Source: an uncultured Collinsella sp. (GTDB taxonomy: Bacteria > Actinomycetota > Coriobacteriia > Coriobacteriales > Coriobacteriaceae). Taken from it: DNA of 7,397 bases. Position 1 is the stretch's first letter; the number at the start of each line of letters is the position of its first letter. Of the stretch, positions 1 through 4,486 are shown one piece after another. A program made the translations under genes and the position numbers. The notes below the pieces were generated by a model. That model had not been told where the DNA came from. It worked only from the letters and a program-made list of their open reading frames with translations, and ran no database searches. The stretch covers positions 1 through 7,397 of the forward strand of contig USKL01000066.1 of assembly GCA_900555225.1 (NCBI GenBank), given 5' to 3'.

Positions 1-104
1 TCGGCGTTATTGAGCGCCAGCTGCGCGTTTTCGCGGGCCGTGCCGTCGATGATGGCGTAGCTCTGCCCATCGATGCCGAATCGCTCTGCGTTCACTGTTG
101 CCAT
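1..104 (-). CDS. Tail-tip or fibre-like structural protein, N-terminal fragment
   Basis: Only the first 34 codons lie in the window; the gene continues past position 1. The ATG at 104-102 is preceded by AAAGGA at 117-112 with 7-base spacing, and lies 13 bases after the stop of the upstream fibre gene, so the start is well supported. The visible protein begins MATVNAERFGIDGQSYAIID and goes on to a GTARENAQLALNNA stretch. A short beta-type opening (FGIDGQSYAI) followed by a D-x-T-A-R motif and an Ala/Asn-rich helix is common at the N-termini of phage tail fibre or baseplate-associated proteins. From that and its place at the end of the tail cluster I infer a second fibre or receptor-binding component. 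Too little is visible for a firm call; the CDS itself is close to certain. Confidence 0.72.
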   Translation of the reverse strand, partial: MATVNAERFGIDGQSYAIIDGTARENAQLALNNA

Positions 105-111
105 TTACGTT

Positions 112-117
112 TCCTTT
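112..117 (-). promoter_or_regulatory. Ribosome-binding site of the left-edge tail gene
   Basis: On the minus strand AAAGGA lies 7 bases before the ATG at 104. It begins directly after the TAG stop (120-118) of the fibre gene, its first A adjoining the stop's G. Ribosomes ending the fibre gene therefore finish on top of this site, which favours coupled translation. Confidence 0.7.
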
Positions 118-843
118 CTATGCGAGCACGATGGTCGTGCCTGATACCGAGCAGGTGGAGCCGAGCGTGACGGTTCCGTTGCTTATTGACGCCTTCGCCG
201 GCGGGGCGTAGACGGTGCCGCCCATGAAGAAGAACTTGCCCGTGGCGTTCGCGAGCATCGAGGCCAGCTTCTCGTTCTGGCTGCGCAGGTCTGCGATGTT
301 GGAATCGCCGACGCTGCCCTGGGCAATCGAGTTGGCGATCTGCAGGGCCTGGTTTGCCGCCGCGTCGGCGCGCGAGGCCGCGCCACTGGCGGCAGCTGCG
401 GCGTTCGACGAGGCCTGTTGGTCTGCGATGTGCTCGTCATGGCGTTTCAACTCGGCCGTCTCTCTGGCGGCCTCGTTGCTTTCGCGCGTCGATTCGGCAG
501 ACTTGCGGGCGCTCTCGACGCTTGCTCGCGAGGACTCGGCCGTTTTGCGGGCGTTCTCGCTGTTGACGCGGGCCACTTCGTTGTTGGCGCGGTTCACCTC
601 TGCGTTGAGGCGCGAGGTCTCGTTCGAAGCCCTTGTTTTCTCGGCCGAAACCCGCTTTTCCTCGGCGGCGTTGGCGTTGTCCATGGCCGTCTTGCAGTTC
701 GCTGCGGCCTCTTGCGCCGCTTCCGCCGAATCCATGGCGATGGTCGATGCAATGTAGTAGATCTTGCCGTCGGTCGTGCGCACCCTATCGACGTTCCCGT
801 TGGCGTCGAGCATCAGGGCGGCGTATTGGGTCGTTTCTGCCAT
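118..843 (-). CDS. Tail fibre-like protein with a long heptad-repeat stalk (241 aa)
   Basis: Probable structural fibre or adaptor at the tail tip. The start is the ATG at 843-841, because AGGGAGG lies 5 bases upstream (855-849); the frame stays open upstream, but that part overlaps the preceding gene out of frame. Three regions are visible: a short N-terminal part (residues 1-35) with a beta-like stretch around DGKIYYIAST, a long highly polar helical region (about 36-200), and a small beta-rich C-terminus (about 203-241) starting FFFMGGTVYAPPAK and ending in a hydrophobic tail. The helical part contains eleven consecutive seven-residue units (residues 58-134), each with Glu at position 4 and Arg at position 7, then an Ala-rich stretch (146-175). 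Phage tail fibres often carry such coiled-coil stalks. There is no recognisable enzymatic or sugar-binding domain, so it may be a connector rather than the receptor-binding tip. Trimeric assembly is inference. Confidence 0.85.
   Translation of the reverse strand: MAETTQYAALMLDANGNVDRVRTTDGKIYYIASTIAMDSAEAAQEAAANCKTAMDNANAAEEKRVSAEKTRASNETSRLNAEVNRANNEVARVNSENARKTAESSRASVESARKSAESTRESNEAARETAELKRHDEHIADQQASSNAAAAASGAASRADAAANQALQIANSIAQGSVGDSNIADLRSQNEKLASMLANATGKFFFMGGTVYAPPAKASISNGTVTLGSTCSVSGTTIVLA
442..672 (-). repeat. Eleven tandem 21-bp units encoding xxxExxR heptads
   Basis: Residues 58-134 of the fibre-like protein divide without any break into eleven seven-residue units. Examples are NAAEEKR, VSAEKTR, ASNETSR, LNAEVNR, VNSENAR, KTAESSR and ETAELKR. 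Glu is invariant at position 4 and Arg at position 7, and most units have Ser, Asn or Thr at position 2. The DNA has drifted, so this is a protein-level repeat with a 21-bp period rather than an identical tandem repeat. A heptad period suggests a coiled coil, but the core positions carry few large hydrophobic residues. Confidence 0.88.
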
Positions 844-848
844 CAATA

Positions 849-855
849 CCTCCCT
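849..855 (-). promoter_or_regulatory. Ribosome-binding site of the fibre-like gene, overlapping a stop codon
   Basis: AGGGAGG on the minus strand, 5 bases before the ATG at 843. Its first A is the last base of the TAA stop (857-855) of the small barrel gene. This site decides the start, since the same frame is open further upstream. Confidence 0.8.
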
Positions 856-1109
856 TACTTGGCTATTAGGCCCGTGACGATAGCCTGCGGGCCGATGGTC
901 TCGACGATGCAACGGTCGCCCGCCTTGGCCGCCGAGCATGCCGTGGTCATCGGAAGCCCCGAGAGCGTCGTGCCGGATATGGCGACCGCGAGCGTCGCGC
1001 CCGAGACGGACTTCACGGTGCCGAAGCCCACGGAGTGCCCCGAGCCGCCTTGCGGCGAGAACAGGGCGGCGAGCTGTTCGCCCGCGTCGGCTATGGTGCT
1101 AGCGTTCAA
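855..1109 (-). CDS. Small beta-barrel (OB-like) tail protein, TTG start (84 aa)
   Basis: Small protein between the tail hub gene and the fibre gene. The start is a TTG at 1109-1107; no ATG or GTG gives a full-length product, and the next Met is residue 54. GGAGATGAGG at 1123-1114 lies just upstream. The gene overlaps the hub gene by 11 bases. After a short helix-like N-terminus (about 1-20) and a Gly/Ser linker (21-26), the rest alternates as short beta strands: GFGTVKSV, ATLAVAI, GTTLSGLPMTTAC, GDRCIVETIG, QAIVTGLIA. That order, with a G-D-x-C-x-V strand and a closing hydrophobic strand, resembles the small OB-type barrels encoded next to tail hubs in many actinobacterial and clostridial phages. 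The fold is inferred from pattern only. A role as hub-associated plug or adaptor is plausible; no catalytic residues are evident. Confidence 0.78.
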   Translation of the reverse strand: MNASTIADAGEQLAALFSPQGGSGHSVGFGTVKSVSGATLAVAISGTTLSGLPMTTACSAAKAGDRCIVETIGPQAIVTGLIAK

Positions 1110-2181
1110 ATCGCCTCATCTCCAATTCCATCGGGCATCCTCCCACGAGGGTGAGAGTCTGCTTACGTATCGCGAAGTTCCCGAAGATGCCGGCGCTCGG
1201 CCAGCGAACCTCGATGGCGTCGGAAACGCCCACGGGCGCGTAGACGTGCGTCACCTTCAGGCGGTGGATCGCGGATTGCTGGGTGCGCAGGAGGGTCGCC
1301 GCCTCGGCGTTGGCGTTGGCCTGCCGTTCAGCCGCCGTGGAGCCTGCCGGAAGCTCGCTCTTCGTGTACTTGGCCGACTTGCGCCAACCGCGCGTGACGG
1401 TCGAGTACTGGCTGTTGGGGTCGGAGTCGATTGCCGTGCCCCTTATGCTTTCGTCGGATGTCGAGTAATCGACGTGCACGACGTTCGCCACGCCCGATTT
1501 GTCCAGCTCCTCGGTGCCGCCGTCCTCGAAACGCGCCCACTTGCCCTCTTCCATGACCATCGCTGGCGCGCGCTTGTCAGGCTCGACGTAGCGGCGCAGC
1601 AGCACGCGCCCCATCGGGTCGCACGACGCCGAGCTGAAGCCCGCCGCATCGAGAAGGGCGTTTACGGCCTTCAGGCGGGTGGCGTAGTTGCTCTCCCCGT
1701 TGCCGATTGCCCCGATAACCCACGTGGTCGTTAGCGTGAAGTCGGACGGGTCGGCGATAACCTCAAGGCCGACCTCGCGCAGGAGCTTCGCCGCCTCGCC
1801 GACGGCGTTGCTGCCAGCCGCAAGCGAGCGCGGGGCGTCGAACTCGTCTTCCGCAACCTCGGACAAGCGGCCTGATAGGTCTGCTTCAGACGAGTTGTAG
1901 CCAGTTGATCGCTTTGGCGTCGATACGACGAACGTACCAAGCGGCTCCGACACCGTTGTGTCGTCCGGGAACGTGGCATCGAGGTAGATGCGCAGGAGGT
2001 CACTACCGAGGTCGAGCGTTCCGAGGTAGTCGATCTTGCCCGTCTCGTAGCTGGTGTCCTGGTTTCGCTCGATGCTCCCGCCGTTTCGGATGTTGCGCAG
2101 TCGCTCGACATCGAGGCCGGTCTTTCGGTCAACGCGCATAAAGCGGTACGAGGCCGCGAATCGCTTTTTCCAATCAGGCAT
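1099..2181 (-). CDS. Tail hub / minor tail protein (360 aa)
   Basis: Probable tail hub component (gp27-like / N-terminal Tal class) at the tube tip. The start chosen is the ATG at 2181-2179, with GAGGAG 7 bases upstream (2194-2189) and an 8-base overlap with the upstream gene; another start 21 bases further up lacks comparable support. Visible regions: N-terminal W-K-K-R-F and a beta segment ending LGTFVVSTPKR (81-91), which leads into a motif often seen in hub proteins where a domain switch (EADLSGRLSEVAEDEF, 99-114) is followed by a helix (VGEAAKLLREVGLEV). Next come TTTWVIG and RLKAVNALLDAAGF (169-182), then SCDPMGRVLLRRYVEP. The C-terminal half has the typical VVHVDYS and DSDPNSQYS segments, an Ala-rich helix (279-299), and closing strands to residue 360. 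These fit siphovirus hub proteins of high-GC Gram-positive phages. There is no added peptidase or lysin domain, so it is a bare hub. Confidence 0.82.
   Translation of the reverse strand: MPDWKKRFAASYRFMRVDRKTGLDVERLRNIRNGGSIERNQDTSYETGKIDYLGTLDLGSDLLRIYLDATFPDDTTVSEPLGTFVVSTPKRSTGYNSSEADLSGRLSEVAEDEFDAPRSLAAGSNAVGEAAKLLREVGLEVIADPSDFTLTTTWVIGAIGNGESNYATRLKAVNALLDAAGFSSASCDPMGRVLLRRYVEPDKRAPAMVMEEGKWARFEDGGTEELDKSGVANVVHVDYSTSDESIRGTAIDSDPNSQYSTVTRGWRKSAKYTKSELPAGSTAAERQANANAEAATLLRTQQSAIHRLKVTHVYAPVGVSDAIEVRWPSAGIFGNFAIRKQTLTLVGGCPMELEMRRFER
1114..1123 (-). promoter_or_regulatory. Ribosome-binding site supporting a TTG start
   Basis: GGAGATGAGG on the minus strand inside the end of the hub gene. 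The GAGG part is 4 bases and the GGAG part 10 bases from the TTG at 1109, so either could pair with 16S rRNA. With the 11-base gene overlap this suggests coupled but perhaps weaker initiation. Confidence 0.6.
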
Positions 2182-4483
2182 TGCTCGGCTCCTCGAACAC
2201 ATCGTGCTCGACCTTCGCCGATGCCGACCAAAGCCCCGCAGATTTAAGCGACTCGTTGAACGTCATCGCGCCGAACGCACGCTCACCGGCGAGGCCGCGC
2301 CACCAGCCCTGCCACTGTGTGCGCATGATCTTGCGGAACAGGTCGTGCCCGTCTCGCTCAAGCAGGCAAGAGGCCGATGTCGCAAGGTCTGCCTCATCGA
2401 GCGCATACGACTGCGGAAGCCCACCGTTTTCCCCGCCGTCGGCGAAATGGAAGCTGTTGAAGCTTCGCGCCGCAGATGTCGAGTATTTGGCGTCAAGCTC
2501 CATCTTGAGCAGCGTCGAGGCATCCTGGCCGAAGTTGAGCGCCATGCACTCGGCGTGCAGGTTCGCCTTGGCCTCGGCGTAGGAAGACGTTCCGTTCGCC
2601 GCAGTGCCAGTTGCGCGGTACTTGAAGTCGGCGTTGAGCGGCGGCACGCGGTCGATGGTTTCCTGGGCATCGAGCAGGCTCGACGTGAGAAGGTGGTCGC
2701 CCTCGTCCAGCACGCGCTCGACCACGAAGCCGACGCATTTCGACGCGTCGCCAAGCACCAGTTCGTCGCCGTCGCACGTGATCGTGCCGAGCATGGGTAT
2801 CTCGCCCGTGTCCTCGTCGTAGGCCATCGGGCCTATAATCGTCGTCTCCTCGACGTTGTAGGCGGAAACGCCGTTCTCCACCTTCACGTGGCACGTGAGG
2901 TCATCGCCGTACGTCACGGTGATTACGGGGGTTGCCGGCTCCGCCCAGTGCGTCTTGAACCGGCGCGTGGCCGTTTTCGACAGGCCCGAGCCGCCCGTCA
3001 CCGTCAAGGTGAGCAGGTAGTCGATTCCGTTCTTGATGGTCGTGTAGCTGCCAAGCGCAACGGGCTTCATGCTCGTCACGTCGGCCGTGGCTATCGTCGC
3101 TCCGCCGACCTCGGAAAGCGTCAGCGTGGCATTGGCTATCCCTGTCTCGTCGGAGGCCGATACCTGAACGGTCATCGGCACGGAGTCGATGAGCACGCCG
3201 TCGGTCGCAGGCGAGGCAACCCAGCACGACGGGTAATCGGCGACCACGAACGGCACGTAGTCAGACCACGCGCCCCAATCGGCGTGCAGGCCCTTGGTGC
3301 GAACGCGCACCCTCCAGCTGCCCTTGGCGAGCGACTTCTTAATGCTCTTCGCCGTGGTGACGCTTTCGGTGATCGCGCTCGGGCCGCTGAACTCGACCTG
3401 CGCGGCGGTCTGCTGCGAGCCGTCCGGATGGTTCGGAACCCACGACACCGCCGCCTGGCTTCCGGTGGCCACCACGGTCGGCGCGGTGACCTTCGGGGTG
3501 AGCGGCGGCGTGATGGTGGTTACCGAGTTCGACTTCACCCACGCCGAGGCGAGCGAGCCGCGCTTCGCCTGAACGCGGTAGACGACCGTTCCGGCTGGCG
3601 CGGCCTTGTCGTGCAGGTCGAGCCATGCGGGGTCTTCGCCCTCGGTGGTCGTCGTTATGTCCGCCCACGTCGAGCCGCCGTCGACAGATCGCTGGACGCC
3701 CCACGCGTTTGCGTACGCCGCGGCGCCGTACACGCGCAGGGTCACCTCGGTAGCGCCGGCCTTCACGGCCTCAACGCGCGACGGCGCGTTGGGCGTGGTG
3801 TAGGTCGTGCCAACCGACGCGTGAACGGAGTTGCCGCCGGGGCCGTGCGCGCACAGGCGGTACTCGTACTTGTGCCCGGCCTTGGTCGAGTTGTCCGTGT
3901 AGTTCTGGACGTCCCACGAAACGTCGGCGATGTTCACCCATGAGCCATCGTCGGTGCGGCGGTCAACGTAGACGCCCGCCCACGGGTAGGCACCGTCCAT
4001 TCCCGTGTAATCGACGTCCCAGGTTATCTTCTGCGACGTGTCGGACACACGCTGCAGCTTGCAGTTCTTAGGCGGATGCGGCTGCGAGTAGCCGCGCTGC
4101 GGCACCCATGCGTACATGGTAGCCCACGCGTCGCCGCCGGCAGAGCCGTAGTAGTTGTTGTACGTCTTGCCGTAGACGTGCACCTGCACCGGGCAGTTCC
4201 AGCCGCTCGCGCCGCGCGGCACGTCCACGTCAAATGTCACCGCGTCGCGCGTCGCCCAGTTGCCGTAGTTGTTCAGCACGACGTCGCGCGAGCTGCGCAC
4301 CGAGCCGTTCACCACGACGTCGTAGTGCGTTCCGTACTCGGCGGCGTACTTGTCGTCGATCGCTGCGGTGACTCGCAGGCGAGTCGTGGTGTCGTTGACG
4401 TTCCACTGGCTGTCAACGGAGATATAGCCGCGATACCAGCGGTTGCGGCCCGCGATCTGTATCTCCCTTGTGTGCTCTCCCAC
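2174..4483 (-). CDS. Distal-tail-position protein with fibronectin III-like domains (769 aa)
   Basis: Large tail-tip protein directly after the tape measure, where Dit proteins are normally encoded. The start is a GTG at 4483-4481 with GAGGAGG 6 bases upstream. Apparent domains in order: an N-terminal beta sandwich (1-130) rich in aromatic residues; three fibronectin III-like domains (about 137-231, 232-326 and 328-415) with typical features such as a core Trp (W155, W348), Y-x-Y-R-L (207-210) and V-Y-R-V (300-304) late strands, and Pro-rich joints (TTPNAP, TPPLTP); a bacterial Ig-like domain (416-513); an elongated beta region (514-640); and a C-terminal domain (641-769) containing FRKIMRTQWQGWWRGLAGER, which resembles the conserved end of siphovirus distal tail proteins. 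It probably forms a ring or fibre base at the tip, with Ig-type domains facing outward, perhaps binding host glycans. The domain calls are by eye. It could instead be a minor tail or receptor-binding protein, with Dit function elsewhere. Confidence 0.8.
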   Translation of the reverse strand: MGEHTREIQIAGRNRWYRGYISVDSQWNVNDTTTRLRVTAAIDDKYAAEYGTHYDVVVNGSVRSSRDVVLNNYGNWATRDAVTFDVDVPRGASGWNCPVQVHVYGKTYNNYYGSAGGDAWATMYAWVPQRGYSQPHPPKNCKLQRVSDTSQKITWDVDYTGMDGAYPWAGVYVDRRTDDGSWVNIADVSWDVQNYTDNSTKAGHKYEYRLCAHGPGGNSVHASVGTTYTTPNAPSRVEAVKAGATEVTLRVYGAAAYANAWGVQRSVDGGSTWADITTTTEGEDPAWLDLHDKAAPAGTVVYRVQAKRGSLASAWVKSNSVTTITPPLTPKVTAPTVVATGSQAAVSWVPNHPDGSQQTAAQVEFSGPSAITESVTTAKSIKKSLAKGSWRVRVRTKGLHADWGAWSDYVPFVVADYPSCWVASPATDGVLIDSVPMTVQVSASDETGIANATLTLSEVGGATIATADVTSMKPVALGSYTTIKNGIDYLLTLTVTGGSGLSKTATRRFKTHWAEPATPVITVTYGDDLTCHVKVENGVSAYNVEETTIIGPMAYDEDTGEIPMLGTITCDGDELVLGDASKCVGFVVERVLDEGDHLLTSSLLDAQETIDRVPPLNADFKYRATGTAANGTSSYAEAKANLHAECMALNFGQDASTLLKMELDAKYSTSAARSFNSFHFADGGENGGLPQSYALDEADLATSASCLLERDGHDLFRKIMRTQWQGWWRGLAGERAFGAMTFNESLKSAGLWSASAKVEHDVFEEPSNA
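2189..2194 (-). promoter_or_regulatory. Ribosome-binding site deciding the hub gene start
   Basis: GAGGAG on the minus strand, 7 bases before the ATG at 2181 and inside the last codons of the 769-residue gene. It favours this ATG over the in-frame start 21 bases upstream. Confidence 0.7.
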
Positions 4484-4486
4484 GGG

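Noticed and set aside
105..117. Intergenic promoter or terminator between the fibre and left-edge genes
   Set aside because: The gap is only 13 bases and is filled by the ribosome-binding site; no hairpin with a T-run is present.
442..672. CRISPR-like or regulatory direct repeats with a 21-bp period
   Set aside because: The period comes from codon-level heptads in a coding frame; the units are not identical in DNA and have no spacers.
418..1734. 438-residue open frame on the plus strand
   Set aside because: It spans three well-supported minus-strand genes and their junctions and is Arg/Val/Gly-rich with no recognisable motif, so it is an antisense shadow.
2054..3943. 629-residue open frame on the plus strand
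   Set aside because: It runs antisense across the 769-residue tail protein and into the hub gene, is very rich in Arg and His, and shows no domain pattern or fitting ribosome-binding site. Such frames are common opposite GC-rich genes with strong codon bias.
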